64,000 bases of DNA from Geopseudomonas aromaticivorans. GTDB taxonomy: Bacteria; Pseudomonadota; Gammaproteobacteria; Pseudomonadales; Pseudomonadaceae. The translations under genes and the position numbers were made by a program. This document shows positions 21,695 through 32,582 of the stretch, piece by piece (within the stretch, counting starts at the first letter, position 1; each line of letters begins with the position of its first letter). The stretch spans positions 310,001-374,000 of the forward strand of contig NZ_JAHRGL010000001.1 of NCBI RefSeq assembly GCF_019097855.1, in the 5' to 3' direction. The notes under the pieces were generated by a model. It was not told the origin of the DNA. It did no database searches and worked only from the letters and a program-made list of their open reading frames with translations.

Positions 21695-21733
21695 CGGCAT
21701 TGCAGGCATGCGACATCTTCGTACAGTTGTCGC
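21695..21733 (-). promoter_or_regulatory. Putative ArgR operator upstream of astC
   Basis: On the minus strand TGTCGC, 8 bases, then AA (21700-21715) fits the ArgR half-site known from P. aeruginosa (TGTCGC-N8-AA) and abuts the -35 region. A second TGTCGC lies on the opposite strand at 21728-21733, so the two hexamers form an inverted repeat 12 bases apart. Known ArgR sites are direct repeats, so the inverted one may be chance or a variant. Confidence 0.5.
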
Positions 21734-21871
21734 CGGAGCAATTGCGCAACCGGATGCGCCGGCACCCTGCCGGCGGCGGAAAAGGTGCAGTGTATAGCTC
21801 GGCCCGGCCGCTCGAAAGTCCGCCGTGGCGCCAGCGGACGAATCCACTCGCAACCGGCTCATGCCCGCGAC

Positions 21872-22849
21872 TCAGCCGTGCTCGCCCAGCCCGCCACCGA
21901 CCTCGCCCGTCGCCGCGGCCCGACTCAGGTTGCGGTCCTCGCGCGGGGTGACACCGAAGAAGTTGCGGTAGGCGCTGGAGAAATGCGGGCCGGAAGAAAA
22001 GCCGCAGGACAGGCCGATCTGGATGATCGAGGTGCTGGTCTGCTGCAACAGCTGGCGCGCGCGGTTCAGGCGCAGCTCCAGATAGAACTGGCTGGGCACG
22101 CGATTGAGGAACTGCTTGAAGATCCGCTCCAGCTGGCGGCGCGACACGCACACGTGTTGGGCGATCTCGTCGGTGGTCAGCGGCTCCTCGATGTTCGCCT
22201 CCATCAGCAGCACCGCCTGGGTCACCTTCGGGTGCGCCGCACCGAGGCGGTTGCGCAGCGGCACCCGCTGGCGCTCGCCGCCCTCGCGGATGCGCTCCAG
22301 CACCAGCTCCTCGGCAATCGCGCCGGCCAGTTCGGCGCCGTGGTCGCGGGCCAGCATGGCCAACAGCATGTCCAGCACGGCCAGGCCGCCACAGGCGGTC
22401 AGGCGCTCGCGATCCCACTCGAACAGGTGGTTGGTGGCGCTGACCTGGGGGAACCGCTCGCTGAAATCGTCCTGCCAGCGCCAGTGCAACGCCACCCGAT
22501 GGCCATCGAGCAGGCCGAGCTGGGCCAGCGGATACAGGCCGGCGCCCACCGCGCCCAGCAACCCGCCGTGGCGCGCCACCTGACGCAAGTCAGCCGCCAG
22601 TTCGGGGACCAGCTCCGGCGGCTCCTCGGCGAGCAGGAACAGCCGTTCGCTACTGTCCAGCCGCTCCTGCCAGGGCTGGCCAGGCAGCGTCCAGCCGCCG
22701 CCCTCCACGGGCGCGGCCTGCAGGAAACTGACCGTGTAGAGCGCCTCCGGATGCAGACGCATCGCCAGCTGCAGGGCTTCGTCGATCAGGGTCAGGGTCA
22801 GCGGACGCACGTCCGGCCAGTAGAGAAATGCGAGATGTACGGGGGTCAT
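21872..22849 (-). CDS. argR: ArgR, AraC-family regulator of arginine metabolism
   Basis: In Pseudomonas, ArgR activates arginine uptake and AST catabolism and represses biosynthesis, responding to arginine. The 325-residue protein has an N-terminal class I glutamine amidotransferase-like sensor domain (about 1-190; it lacks the catalytic Cys-His pair typical of true amidotransferases as far as I can see) and a C-terminal AraC DNA-binding domain with two helix-turn-helix motifs (TTDEIAQHVCVSRRQLERIF and IGLSCGFSSGPHFSSAYRNFFG). It is 243 bases upstream of astC. The aot transport genes that precede argR in P. aeruginosa are not here; arfB is. Confidence 0.9.
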   Translation of the reverse strand: MTPVHLAFLYWPDVRPLTLTLIDEALQLAMRLHPEALYTVSFLQAAPVEGGGWTLPGQPWQERLDSSERLFLLAEEPPELVPELAADLRQVARHGGLLGAVGAGLYPLAQLGLLDGHRVALHWRWQDDFSERFPQVSATNHLFEWDRERLTACGGLAVLDMLLAMLARDHGAELAGAIAEELVLERIREGGERQRVPLRNRLGAAHPKVTQAVLLMEANIEEPLTTDEIAQHVCVSRRQLERIFKQFLNRVPSQFYLELRLNRARQLLQQTSTSIIQIGLSCGFSSGPHFSSAYRNFFGVTPREDRNLSRAAATGEVGGGLGEHG

Positions 22850-22959
22850 GGACGGCAGTCTGGCCGGATTGCTTGCGCAAGGCTAGGCACGGAATGTGGA
22901 GGACGCGGCAATTTAACCGGAACTACGCCGCTGCGCACCAAAAAGGTGCGCCAATCCAT

Positions 22960-23373
22960 TCAAAAGTCCACCTTGCCGCGCCCGCTCTTGATCACCGCAC
23001 GCTTGCTCTTGCCCTCCAGACGGCGCTGCTTCGAGCCGAACGTCGGGCGGGTCGGCCGGCGCGCCTTCTCCACCTTGGCCACGCTGCAGATCAGCTCGAT
23101 CAGGCGCTGCAGGGCGTCGGCCCGATTCTGCTCCTGGGTCCGGTACTGCTGGGCCTTGAGGATGATCACCCCGTCGCCGGTGATGCGGCTGTCACGCAGC
23201 GCCAGCAGGCGCTCCTTGTAGAAGGCCGGCAACGATGAGGCGTGGATGTCGAAGCGCAGGTGCACGGCACTGGAAACCTTGTTGACGTTCTGCCCGCCGG
23301 CGCCTTGGGCGCGGATGGCCGTCAGCTCGACCTCGCTGTCCGGCAGATGGACGCTGTGGGAAATTTCCAGCAT
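22960..23373 (-). CDS. arfB: Alternative ribosome-rescue factor ArfB (peptidyl-tRNA hydrolase)
   Basis: ArfB (YaeJ) rescues ribosomes stalled at the end of broken mRNA by hydrolysing peptidyl-tRNA. The 137-residue protein has the catalytic GGQ at residues 26-28 ([15 protein letters not shown]) and the basic C-terminal tail that enters the mRNA channel ([21 protein letters not shown]). The ATG at 23373 gives [15 protein letters not shown], the family start. Release factors RF1/RF2 have extra domains that are missing here, which separates ArfB from them. Confidence 0.95.
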   Translation of the reverse strand: MLEISHSVHLPDSEVELTAIRAQGAGGQNVNKVSSAVHLRFDIHASSLPAFYKERLLALRDSRITGDGVIILKAQQYRTQEQNRADALQRLIELICSVAKVEKARRPTRPTFGSKQRRLEGKSKRAVIKSGRGKVDF

Positions 23374-23440
23374 GAGGATTGACCTGTCAGTGGCGACCCG
23401 CAGGATAACGCCGGGCCAGGCCGCTGTCCCGCCGCAAACA

Positions 23441-23496
23441 ACAACGCCGCGCCCGCTGCGACACCCTTGCGGGCGCCCGGCGGAACGCGGCGTTGT
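23441..23496 (-). terminator. Large hairpin downstream of mqo
   Basis: ACAACGCCGCG (23441-23451) pairs perfectly with CGCGGCGTTGT (23486-23496), and an inner GCCCGC/GCGGGC stem can form. On the minus strand it is followed by TGTTTGCGG, a modest T tract. It probably ends the mqo transcript before arfB. Confidence 0.55.
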
Positions 23497-23558
23497 CGGC
23501 GAAGCGCTCCCGCCAGTCATGCCGACGGCGGGGGCGCATCACGGTACAGACACTCGGC

Positions 23559-25055
23559 TCAGCTGTTCAGCTCGAGGACCTTGGCGGTGCGCGCACGAAC
23601 GCGACGCAGCAACTCGGCATCCTTCTGCAGGGCCTGCTCGTCGGCCTCAAAGATCTGCCCCAGACGCTCCTGCCAGGCCGCGCTCTGGTACTGCTCGGGG
23701 AAGCAGCGCTCGATCACTTCCAGCATGACCGACACCGACACCGAGGCACCCGGGGAGGCGCCCAGCAGCGCGGCGAGGGAGCCATCGGCCGCGTTGACGA
23801 TCTCGGTGCCGAACTGCAGGACCCCGCCCTTCTTGGCGTCCTTCTTGATGATCTGCACGCGCTGACCGGCGATCTCGAGACGCCAATCTTCCTTCTTCGC
23901 GGCCGGGAAGAACTTGCGCAGCTCCTCCAGACGCTGGTCCTCCGACTGCAGCACCTCCTTGATCAGGTACTTGGTCAGGTCCATGTTGTCGCGCGCCACG
24001 GCCAGCATCGGACCGATGTTGTTCGGGCGAATCGACAGCGGCAGGTCGAGGAAGGAGCCCTGCTTGAGGAACTTGGTCGAGAAACCGGCGAAGGGTCCGA
24101 ACAGCAGCGACTTGCCGCCATCGACCACGCGGGTGTCCAGGTGCGGCACGGACATGGGCGGTGCACCGATCTCGGCCTGGCTGTAGACCTTGGCCTGGTG
24201 CTGCTTGACGATTTCCGGGTTGTCGCAACGCAGCCACTGGCCGCTGACCGGGAAGCCGCCGAAGCCCTTGCCCTCTTCGATGCCGGACTTCTGCAGCAGG
24301 GTCAGGGCCGCGCCGCCAGCGCCGAGGAACACGAAGCGGGCGGTCACTTCACGGCTGCCGCCACGCGCCACGTCGTCGACGGACAGGCGCCAGCGGCCGT
24401 CGGCCTCGCGACGCAAGTCGGTGATCTTCTGGTTGTAAGCAACCTTGCAGCCTTCGCTCTGCTCGAGATGCTGGAGCAGCTTCTTGGTCAGCGCACCGAA
24501 GTTGACGTCGGTACCGCCCATGGCACGCGTCGCCGCCAGCGGCTCGTTGGTGGTGCGGCCCTGCATCAGCAGCGGCGCCCACTGGCCGATGGTCTGACGA
24601 TCCTCGGTGTACTCCAGGTCGTCGCTGAAGCAATGATGCGCTTTCATGGCGTCGAAGCGCTTGCGCAGGAAGGACACGCCCTTCTCGCCGCGCACGAAGC
24701 TCATGTGGGGAACGGGGCTGATGAAATCCTTGGGCGACTTGAAGTAGCCCTTCTCCACCAGGTAGGCCCACAGCTGACGGGACACCTCGAACATCGTGTT
24801 GATGCTCACCGCCTTGGCGATACCCACCGAACCATCCGCAGCTTCCGGCGTGTAGTTCAGTTCACAGAGTGCAGCGTGGCCGGTCCCCGCGTTGTTCCAC
24901 GGGAAAGAACTCTCGGCAGCCCCGGATTCGAGTTGTTCCAGGACTTCGATCTTCAAGCTCGGGTCGAGCTCTTTCAGCAGTACCGCGAGGGTTGCGCTCA
25001 TGACGCCTGCCCCGACGAATACCAGATCCGGCTGATCACTACCAGTTTGCATCAT
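23559..25055 (-). CDS. mqo: Malate:quinone oxidoreductase
   Basis: Mqo is a peripheral membrane FAD enzyme that oxidises malate to oxaloacetate and reduces quinone, replacing or backing up malate dehydrogenase. The 498-residue protein starts with the FAD dinucleotide fold ([18 protein letters not shown], residues 9-26) and carries [31 protein letters not shown] and the C-terminal ASPGASVSV. The length fits the family. It has a TAAAAT -10-like element about 30 bases before its start. It stands alone. Confidence 0.95.
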   Translation of the reverse strand: MMQTGSDQPDLVFVGAGVMSATLAVLLKELDPSLKIEVLEQLESGAAESSFPWNNAGTGHAALCELNYTPEAADGSVGIAKAVSINTMFEVSRQLWAYLVEKGYFKSPKDFISPVPHMSFVRGEKGVSFLRKRFDAMKAHHCFSDDLEYTEDRQTIGQWAPLLMQGRTTNEPLAATRAMGGTDVNFGALTKKLLQHLEQSEGCKVAYNQKITDLRREADGRWRLSVDDVARGGSREVTARFVFLGAGGAALTLLQKSGIEEGKGFGGFPVSGQWLRCDNPEIVKQHQAKVYSQAEIGAPPMSVPHLDTRVVDGGKSLLFGPFAGFSTKFLKQGSFLDLPLSIRPNNIGPMLAVARDNMDLTKYLIKEVLQSEDQRLEELRKFFPAAKKEDWRLEIAGQRVQIIKKDAKKGGVLQFGTEIVNAADGSLAALLGASPGASVSVSVMLEVIERCFPEQYQSAAWQERLGQIFEADEQALQKDAELLRRVRARTAKVLELNS

Positions 25056-25396
25056 TCATGCTCCTGAGACACAGGTTTCGCATTTTACCTCGGATCGTCG
25101 ACAGTCGCGTACTGTAGTCCGTCCGACAATGGTACTACACGCTCCCGGAATACCCCCCGGCAAGAGGGCAGGCGAAGGCGGCGCAATGCTAACGATGTGC
25201 GCCGCGTAGCGCCAGTACCGCCGGTTGCTGGCCCGAAAAAAGAGTCATGGGCCGGCAACTGCGCGGTAACCCGCGCCGCGCCGGGACAGTCAACGGCATC
25301 AGGTAGGGGGCAGCGGCCGGACACTACAGCCCCGCGGGTTCGCAGCTGCGCAGGCGGCGCCCGACCGCGATTGTCGACACTTCGCCGCTGCGGCCG
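25056..25396. other. 341-base region between the monooxygenase-like gene and mqo
   Basis: This holds the mqo promoter region: on the minus strand TAAAAT lies about 30 bases before the mqo ATG, without a clear -35. The rest is GC-rich and has no recognisable gene. Open frames here look like shadows of codon bias. Confidence 0.35.
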
Positions 25397-25702
25397 TCAG
25401 AGCACCGAATCGAACAGTTCCAGCTGCGGCGGCCCCAGATAGATCTCGCGCGGGCTCTTGCCGGCGTTGGCGTGCGCCTTGCGGAACGATTCGGAGTGCG
25501 TCCAGTCCTCGAAGCTCTGCGCCGACTCCCACTCGGAGTAGGAGGAGAACAGCGTGTACTCCTCGGTCTGCGGCCCCTTGAGCAGGTGGAAGCGCAGGAA
25601 GCCCGGCACCTCGTCGAGGTAGCTTTCGCGCTGGCGCCAGTGGTCGATGAAGGTTTCTTCGTGGCCGCGGACAATCTTGAAGCGGTTCATGGCAAGGAAC
25701 AT
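25397..25702 (-). CDS. Antibiotic biosynthesis monooxygenase (ABM) fold protein
   Basis: This is a 101-residue protein of the dimeric alpha-beta barrel type (ABM, heme-oxygenase-like). The pattern RFKIVRGHEETFIDHWRQRESYL, PGFLRFHLLKGP, TLFSSYSEWESAQSFEDW and FRKAHA is typical of the family, whose members include small quinol monooxygenases and HmoA-like heme enzymes. The substrate cannot be told. The ATG at 25702 (MFLAMNRF) is used; a second ATG four codons later is possible. It follows an ABC transporter gene by 68 bases, same strand. Confidence 0.8.
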   Translation of the reverse strand: MFLAMNRFKIVRGHEETFIDHWRQRESYLDEVPGFLRFHLLKGPQTEEYTLFSSYSEWESAQSFEDWTHSESFRKAHANAGKSPREIYLGPPQLELFDSVL

Positions 25703-25770
25703 GCTTTTGGCTCCGGGTGATAAAGCAGTGGCCATTCTAGCCTTCTGCCCCGGGCCGTGCGCATGGTTCC

Positions 25771-27567
25771 TCAATGCTGCAGGTTGCCGTACAGCCGGGC
25801 ATACAGCCCGCCCTCGGCGATCAGTTCCTGGTGGCCGCCCTCTTCCGCCACGCGCCCGCCATCGAACACCAGCACGCGGTCGGCCTGCTTCACCGCGGAC
25901 AGGCGATGGGCGATGATCAGCGTGGTGCGCCCGTGCAGGAAACGCCCCAGCGCCTGATGCAGGGCGTACTCGGTAGCCGCATCCAGCGCCGAGGTGGCTT
26001 CGTCAAGGATCACCACCTTGGGCTCGGCCATGATCATGCGAGCGATCGCCAGGCGCTGGCGCTGGCCGCCGGAGAGGCGCACGCCGGAGCGGCCGACCAC
26101 GCTGTCCAGGCCCTGGGGCAGCGCCCGCACGGTGTCGGCCAGCTGGGCGATTTCCAGCGCGCGCCAGCAGGCCCCGTCGTCGCTCTCGCGACCCATGCTC
26201 AGGTTGGCGCGCACAGTGTCGTTGAACAGCGCCGGATGCTGCAGCACCACCGCCACCTGCTCGCGTACCCGCTCCAGGCCGATCTCCGCAAGGGTCGCGC
26301 CGCCAAAACGGATGGTGCCGGCCTGCGGCACGTAGAGGCCGAGCAGCAGCTGCACCAGGGTACTCTTGCCTCCCCCCGAGGCGCCGACGATCGCCACCTT
26401 CTCGCCGGGGTCAATGCGCAGGTCGAGGCCATCGAGCACCGGCTCGTCGCGGTAGGCGAAGCGCAGGCCCTGCACCTCGATGCCGACCGTGGTCTGCCCG
26501 GCGAAGGGGTCGGCGCCGCCGGGGTATTGCGGCTCGTCGGCCCGGGCGAGCAGCTCGTTGAGCCGGCTCAACGCGCCGCCGGCCGCGTAGTAGGCGTACT
26601 GCAGGCCGAGCAGCTGCTCGACCGGGCCGATCATGAACCACAGGTAGCTGAACACCGCCAGCATCTGGCCGATGCTCAGATCGGAGAACAGCACGGTGAG
26701 CATGGCCGCGGCGCGGAACACGTCGATGCCGAACTGGAACAGCAGGCCGCTGGCGCGGGTGGCGGCGTCGCTCTTCCACAGCGAGGCCACCGCGTAGTCG
26801 CGCACCTCGCGCGCCCGGTTGCCCAGGCGGCCGAGAAAGAAACCCTGGCGGTTGCCAGCGCGCAACTCCTGGATCGCCTCGAGGGTTTCGCCGAGCGCCT
26901 GGGTGAAGCGCGCGGTGCTGTCGTTTTCCAGCTTCTTCAGGTGCTTGACCCGCTTGCCCAGCTGCACCGTGGCGTAGATCACCAGCGGGTTGAACAACAG
27001 GATCAGCAGTGCCAGCTGCCAGTGCATCCAGATCAGGATCGCCGAGGTGCCGGCCAGGCTGAGCAGCGCCACCAGAAAGCGGCTGAGGGTGTCGCCAACG
27101 AACTTGTCGAGGGTATCGAGATCGGTGACCAGGTGGGCGGTCACCGTGCCGCTGCCGAGGCTTTCGTACTCAGCGAGGGAAATGTGCCGGAGCCGCTCGA
27201 TCAGGCGCAGACGCAGCCGGTAGACCACATCCTTGGACAACCCGGCGAACAGCCTGGCCTGCAGCACGTTGAAGGCCAGGGCGGCGCCACGCAGCAGCAG
27301 AGTCGCCAGCAGCATCAGGCCGATATAGCCCGCCGCCTGCTGCCAGGCGGCGGGCAGCAGGCGGTTCATCACCTGCAGCGCGGCGTCGCCCTGACCCAGC
27401 AGCACCTCGTCGACCAGCAGCGGCAGCAGCAGCGGGATGGGTACGCTGCACAGGGTAGCCAGCACGGCCACCAGATTGGCGATCAGCAGTTCGCGACGAT
27501 GCCCCAGCGCCAGGCGACGGATTTCCGCCCAGCTCAGCCGGTCGCGGCTGTCGTCGCCATCAGGCAC
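25771..27567 (-). CDS. ABC-type exporter, fused permease and ATPase
   Basis: This 598-residue half-transporter should work as a homodimer. Six membrane helices fill residues about 25-310, then a nucleotide-binding domain: Walker A GASGGGKST near residue 397, signature LSGGQ near 496 and Walker B VVILDEATSALD near 520, then the H-loop in IIAHRLSAV. It looks like the MsbA/lipid-or-drug exporter class; the cargo is unknown. Its start overlaps the end of the DsbA-like gene by 8 bases, so the two are translated together. It is followed by the ABM-fold gene. Confidence 0.9.
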   Translation of the reverse strand: MPDGDDSRDRLSWAEIRRLALGHRRELLIANLVAVLATLCSVPIPLLLPLLVDEVLLGQGDAALQVMNRLLPAAWQQAAGYIGLMLLATLLLRGAALAFNVLQARLFAGLSKDVVYRLRLRLIERLRHISLAEYESLGSGTVTAHLVTDLDTLDKFVGDTLSRFLVALLSLAGTSAILIWMHWQLALLILLFNPLVIYATVQLGKRVKHLKKLENDSTARFTQALGETLEAIQELRAGNRQGFFLGRLGNRAREVRDYAVASLWKSDAATRASGLLFQFGIDVFRAAAMLTVLFSDLSIGQMLAVFSYLWFMIGPVEQLLGLQYAYYAAGGALSRLNELLARADEPQYPGGADPFAGQTTVGIEVQGLRFAYRDEPVLDGLDLRIDPGEKVAIVGASGGGKSTLVQLLLGLYVPQAGTIRFGGATLAEIGLERVREQVAVVLQHPALFNDTVRANLSMGRESDDGACWRALEIAQLADTVRALPQGLDSVVGRSGVRLSGGQRQRLAIARMIMAEPKVVILDEATSALDAATEYALHQALGRFLHGRTTLIIAHRLSAVKQADRVLVFDGGRVAEEGGHQELIAEGGLYARLYGNLQH

Positions 27568-28195
27568 AGGCGCGGCGCTCCAGCCAGCGGCCGAGCAGCG
27601 GCGCCAGCGTCTCCAGCGGCTGATAGCCGTTGGTCAGCAGTGCCAGCTGGCCGTTGCGCTCGGCCAGCAGGGTGGGAAAGCCGGCGATGCCGAGGTTTTG
27701 CGCCCAGGCGAAATCGGCCTGGGTGGCGGCGCGCTGGGCCGCACTGTCGAAGGCCGCGGCGAAGGCCTGGCGCGGCACGCCGAGCTGTTCGGCCAGCTCG
27801 ACCAGGAGCGCCGGACGGGTGACATCGCGCCCTTCGACATAGAACGCCTGCTGGATCGCCTGCACCAGCGGCCAGACCTTGTCCGCGGCCAGGCTGCGCA
27901 GTGTCACCAGGGCGCGGCTGGCCGGCTCGGTGTCGTAGACGAAGCCTTCCGGCAGGGCGGCGTCGAAATCGAACGCTTGCCCGGTGCGTTCGGCCACCGC
28001 GCGCCAGTGCTTGAGGATGTAGTCGCGGGTGCCGTCGTCCAGCGCCTGCGCGGTGCCGGGACGCAGGCCGCCGGCAACCAAGTGCAGGCTCACGCCGGCC
28101 GACTGCGCCTGCGCCGCCAAGGCATCGAACACCGGGGCGAAGCCCCAGCACCAGGAACACATCGGATCCATCACATAGAGCAAGCGGTCGTTCAT
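27560..28195 (-). CDS. DsbA-family thioredoxin-fold protein (FrnE-like)
   Basis: This 211-residue protein has the redox motif CSWC at residues 13-16 (MDPMCSWCWGFAPVFD) and the DsbA helical insertion; cis-Pro is in AGFPTLL near residue 170. There is no signal peptide, so it is cytoplasmic, like FrnE and 2-hydroxychromene-2-carboxylate isomerase relatives rather than periplasmic DsbA. It could be a disulfide isomerase or a glutathione-linked enzyme. Its stop overlaps the start of the ABC exporter by 8 bases. It lies 91 bases after trhO, same strand. Confidence 0.88.
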   Translation of the reverse strand: MNDRLLYVMDPMCSWCWGFAPVFDALAAQAQSAGVSLHLVAGGLRPGTAQALDDGTRDYILKHWRAVAERTGQAFDFDAALPEGFVYDTEPASRALVTLRSLAADKVWPLVQAIQQAFYVEGRDVTRPALLVELAEQLGVPRQAFAAAFDSAAQRAATQADFAWAQNLGIAGFPTLLAERNGQLALLTNGYQPLETLAPLLGRWLERRACA

Positions 28196-28286
28196 CCGGG
28201 CTCCTGTTGGCCGGGCAGCGGCCAGTAGGGTGCGCCTCGCGCACCGAAAAGGGGGGACGGGCCGGCGCGCGGCCCACCTGCGCGCG

Positions 28287-29219
28287 TCAGTCGGCCTGGC
28301 GCGGGTCGCGACCGATCGGGTGCGGCTGCTGGCGCGCGCGGGCCAGGTCGATCTGCTTCTGCCGCTCGCGGGCGCTGGCGCGGGTCCTCTCGCTCAGGCT
28401 GTCCCAGCAGTGCGGACAACTGATGCCCGGCACGTAGTGTTCGCTCTGGCGATCCGCCACCGACACCGGATTTCGGCAGGCATGGCACTGGTCGTAGTCA
28501 CCCTCACTGAGATCGTGGCGCACGGTGACCCGGTTGTCGAACACGAAGCAGTCGCCGCGCCACAGGCTCTGCTGCTGCGGCACCTCCTCGAGGTACTTGA
28601 GAATGCCGCCCTTGAGGTGGAACACCTCGGCGAAGCCCTGGCCGAGCATGTAGCTGGAGGCCTTCTCGCAGCGGATGCCGCCGGTACAGAACATCGCCAC
28701 CTTCTTGTGCTTCGCCGGGTCGAAGTGCTGCTGCACGTACTCCGGGAACTCGCGGAACGACTTGGTCTGCGGGTCGATGGCGCCCTCGAAGGTGCCGATG
28801 GCCACCTCGTAGTCGTTGCGCGTGTCGATCAGCAGCACTTCGGGGTCGGAGATCAGCGCATTCCAGTCCTGCGGCTCGACATAGGTGCCGACCGCCTGAT
28901 TCGGGTCGACGCCGGGCACGCCGAGGGTGACGATCTCCTGCTTGAGCTTGACCTTGGTGCGGTAGAACGGCTGCTCGCTGCAGTACGATTCCTTGTGGTC
29001 GATGTCGACCAGGCGTGGATCGCTGTGCAGCCAGGCCAGCAGCGCGTCGATGGCGGCGCGGCTGCCGGACACGGTGCCGTTGATGCCCTCCGCTGCCAGC
29101 AGCAGGGTGCCCTTGACGCCGTTGTCCAGCATCGCCGCCAGCAGCGGCTCGCGCAGGGCGACGTAATCCTCGAGGGTGACGAACTTGTACAGCGCCGCCA
29201 CCACGATGTTCTGACTCAT
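28287..29219 (-). CDS. trhO: tRNA uridine(34) hydroxylase TrhO (rhodanese fold)
   Basis: TrhO (YceA) makes 5-hydroxyuridine at position 34 of tRNAs, using molecular oxygen. The 310-residue protein has an N-terminal acylphosphatase-like domain ([19 protein letters not shown]), a rhodanese domain with the active-site Cys178 in [13 protein letters not shown], and a C-terminal region with Cys pairs (CHACRNP and CPHCWD) that look like a zinc site. The ATG at 29219 fits relatives. It lies upstream of the DsbA-like gene and downstream of a bolA family gene, all leftward. Confidence 0.93.
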   Translation of the reverse strand: MSQNIVVAALYKFVTLEDYVALREPLLAAMLDNGVKGTLLLAAEGINGTVSGSRAAIDALLAWLHSDPRLVDIDHKESYCSEQPFYRTKVKLKQEIVTLGVPGVDPNQAVGTYVEPQDWNALISDPEVLLIDTRNDYEVAIGTFEGAIDPQTKSFREFPEYVQQHFDPAKHKKVAMFCTGGIRCEKASSYMLGQGFAEVFHLKGGILKYLEEVPQQQSLWRGDCFVFDNRVTVRHDLSEGDYDQCHACRNPVSVADRQSEHYVPGISCPHCWDSLSERTRASARERQKQIDLARARQQPHPIGRDPRQAD

Positions 29220-29349
29220 GACGCTCTCCAGTGGTCGCTCGCGCAAGGAGCGGACCGGATCTTGAAGGTTCCAGAAACGACAACGCCGGCGGGAGCCGGC
29301 GCGGCGCGCATTCTAGCAAAGGCCCCGGCGCAAGCGCTGCGCCCGCCGC

Positions 29350-29664
29350 TCAGTGGGCGTGCCGGTCGTGCTTGCTGCCGCCCATGCAGGTCGGCGAAGC
29401 CGGCGCGGCGCCCTGTGCAGCCCACTCCTCGGGGGTGTAGGTATGCAGCGCCAGCGCATGGAAACTGCCCATCAGCGCGCCGAGGCTGGCATACACCTTC
29501 TGGTGGCGCTTGACCGCATTCAGCCCGGCAAACAGCGGGCTGACCACCACCGCCTTGAAATGGCTTTCCTGGCCACGGCTGTGCATGTGGCTCTCGTTGA
29601 GCACCTCGAGGTGCTGCGGCTCGAGGGCGGCCAGCGCCTGCTGGATCTGTTCCTGCATCGACAT
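29350..29664 (-). CDS. bolA: BolA family protein
   Basis: BolA proteins bind [2Fe-2S] clusters together with a monothiol glutaredoxin and influence iron handling, morphology and stress response. The 104-residue protein has the family core ([19 protein letters not shown], then [22 protein letters not shown] and [15 protein letters not shown]) with the conserved His in FHALALH. The tail adds [12 protein letters not shown], a His-rich end that could bind metal. The ATG at 29664 is chosen because it fits the family. It is 130 bases upstream of trhO and divergent from fumC. Confidence 0.92.
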   Translation of the reverse strand: MSMQEQIQQALAALEPQHLEVLNESHMHSRGQESHFKAVVVSPLFAGLNAVKRHQKVYASLGALMGSFHALALHTYTPEEWAAQGAAPASPTCMGGSKHDRHAH

Positions 29665-29826
29665 CGGTGTTCTCCGCAATGGTTCGGGCGGCGGCCCGGC
29701 AATGGAGCCATTCTGCGCACAACGTTACCGCCGCTCAAGCGCAGGACTGTCGCAGCGGCTGGACGGACGGCCGGGCGCGCCGCCGGCAGCGGCCTAGACT
29801 GGGGAAAACCCTGCGGAGACCGTCCG

Positions 29827-31221
<1,395 letters not shown>

Positions 31222-31224
31222 GTG

Positions 31225-32163
31225 TCAACGCCCGCGCCGGCGCTGCAGCAGGGTCGGCGCCAGCGCCACCAGCGACGAGCCGGCCGCCACCAGCAGGGCA
31301 CCGGCATAGGCCAGGACGTTGAGATCCTCGGCCGCGATCAGCGCCGGCCACAGCGCGGCGGCCAGGGCCACCGAGCCCAGGGTCACCAACGGCGTCAGCG
31401 CCAGGGCGGCGCTGACCCGCGAGGCCTCCCAGTGCGCCAGCGCCTCGGCGAAGGCACCATAGGCCACCAGAGTGTTCAGACAGCAGGCCAGCAGCAGCCA
31501 GGCCTGCAGCGCGCTCAGCTCGAACAGCTGCGCCGGCCGCGCCCAGGGCGTCAGCAACGCAGCACAGGCCAGGTAGATAGCCATCATGATCTGCGCCGAA
31601 CTCCACAGGGTGAGCAGCTGCTTCTGCGCCAGACCGTAGAACACCCAGGCCAGCGCCGAAGCGAGGATGGTCAGCACGCCGAGGGTATAGCTGCCGAGGC
31701 TGCCGAACAGTTCGTCCAGCCGCTGGTTGAAGAACAGGCCAAAGCCCAGCAGCAGCACCAGCAGGCCGACGCACTGACCAAGGCCGAAGGACTCGCGAAA
31801 CACCAGCAGGCTGGCGAGCAGCAGCAGGATGGGCGCGACCTGGATGATCAACTGGGTAGTGGCGGCGCTGAGCCGTTCGAGGCCGAACATGTAGAGCACG
31901 TAGTTGGCCGCCAGCCCACCGATCGCCAGCAGCAGCAACCCGCGCCCGCCGCGCCCCAGCGGGCGCAAGGCCGGCAGGCGCCGACTGGCTGCCAGCCAGG
32001 CGAACAGCAGCAGTCCCGAACTGAACAGGCGGTACCAGGTGACCGTCACCGGATCCATGCTCTGCAGCACCAGTTTCAGCTGGATCGGCAACACGCCCCA
32101 GAGCAGCGTGGTCACCAGGGAAAGCGACAGGCCATACAGCCAGCGGCCGGAAGAGATGTGCAT
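31225..32163 (-). CDS. EamA family (drug/metabolite) transporter
   Basis: This 312-residue inner-membrane protein has ten predicted membrane helices in two EamA repeats: first about 12-140 (LYGLSLSLVTTLLWG, LAANYVLYMFGLERL), second about 150-295. The substrate is not known; relatives export amino acids, purines or drugs. The ATG at 32163 (MHISSGRWLYG) places a normal N-terminus before the first helix; the frame is open 34 codons further. It stands alone between fumC and a small gene. Confidence 0.85.
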   Translation of the reverse strand: MHISSGRWLYGLSLSLVTTLLWGVLPIQLKLVLQSMDPVTVTWYRLFSSGLLLFAWLAASRRLPALRPLGRGGRGLLLLAIGGLAANYVLYMFGLERLSAATTQLIIQVAPILLLLASLLVFRESFGLGQCVGLLVLLLGFGLFFNQRLDELFGSLGSYTLGVLTILASALAWVFYGLAQKQLLTLWSSAQIMMAIYLACAALLTPWARPAQLFELSALQAWLLLACCLNTLVAYGAFAEALAHWEASRVSAALALTPLVTLGSVALAAALWPALIAAEDLNVLAYAGALLVAAGSSLVALAPTLLQRRRGR

Positions 32164-32362
32164 GGAAAGTCCATCGATTGAATGGGGAAGCCCGCGGAGC
32201 AGGCGCCATGGAACAGCAGACCCAGGGGACATGTTGCCGCGGAGCGAGCTGCTCACTTCGGCCATGGCGCAGCGCTGGTTGCCGCTGGTCGCGCGCCCCG
32301 TCCCTGTCGACAGGGCGGACTAGACTTCGGATGTCTATCCTTTTCTCGGGGGAGAACGGTCC

Positions 32363-32569
32363 ATGTACGGAAAACGTCAGTACGATCCGGCACCCGCTAC
32401 CTACTACCGTACCGATCGCATCAGCACGGTCAATGGCCAGTACTTCTTCGCCACCCGCGAAGGCACGCTGGAAGGGCCGTTCTTCACCCGCTTCGATGCC
32501 CAGCAGGGGGCCAGTCGCTATAGCCGGCTGCACTCCAGCAAGGTAGCGCCGTCGCCGCGACGCTTCTGA
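32363..32569 (+). CDS. Small conserved hypothetical protein
   Basis: This 68-residue protein has the sequence YYRTDRISTVNGQYFFATREG, then GPFFTRFDAQQGASRYSR, with many aromatic residues, no signal peptide and a basic tail. The pattern resembles a small uncharacterised Pseudomonas family (possibly DUF6316). The RFDAQQGASRY stretch is like the end of small GGxxYxTP domains in other uncharacterised proteins. Spacing from the ATG to GGGGGAGAA (9 bases) is a good ribosome-binding site. Role unknown. Confidence 0.7.
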   Translation: MYGKRQYDPAPATYYRTDRISTVNGQYFFATREGTLEGPFFTRFDAQQGASRYSRLHSSKVAPSPRRF

Positions 32570-32582
32570 ATAAGCAGCTTCA

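Noticed and set aside
25774-27822. A 682-codon open frame opposite the ABC exporter
   Set aside because: The minus-strand frame has Walker A, LSGGQ and Walker B motifs; the plus-strand frame has none and is Gln/His-rich.
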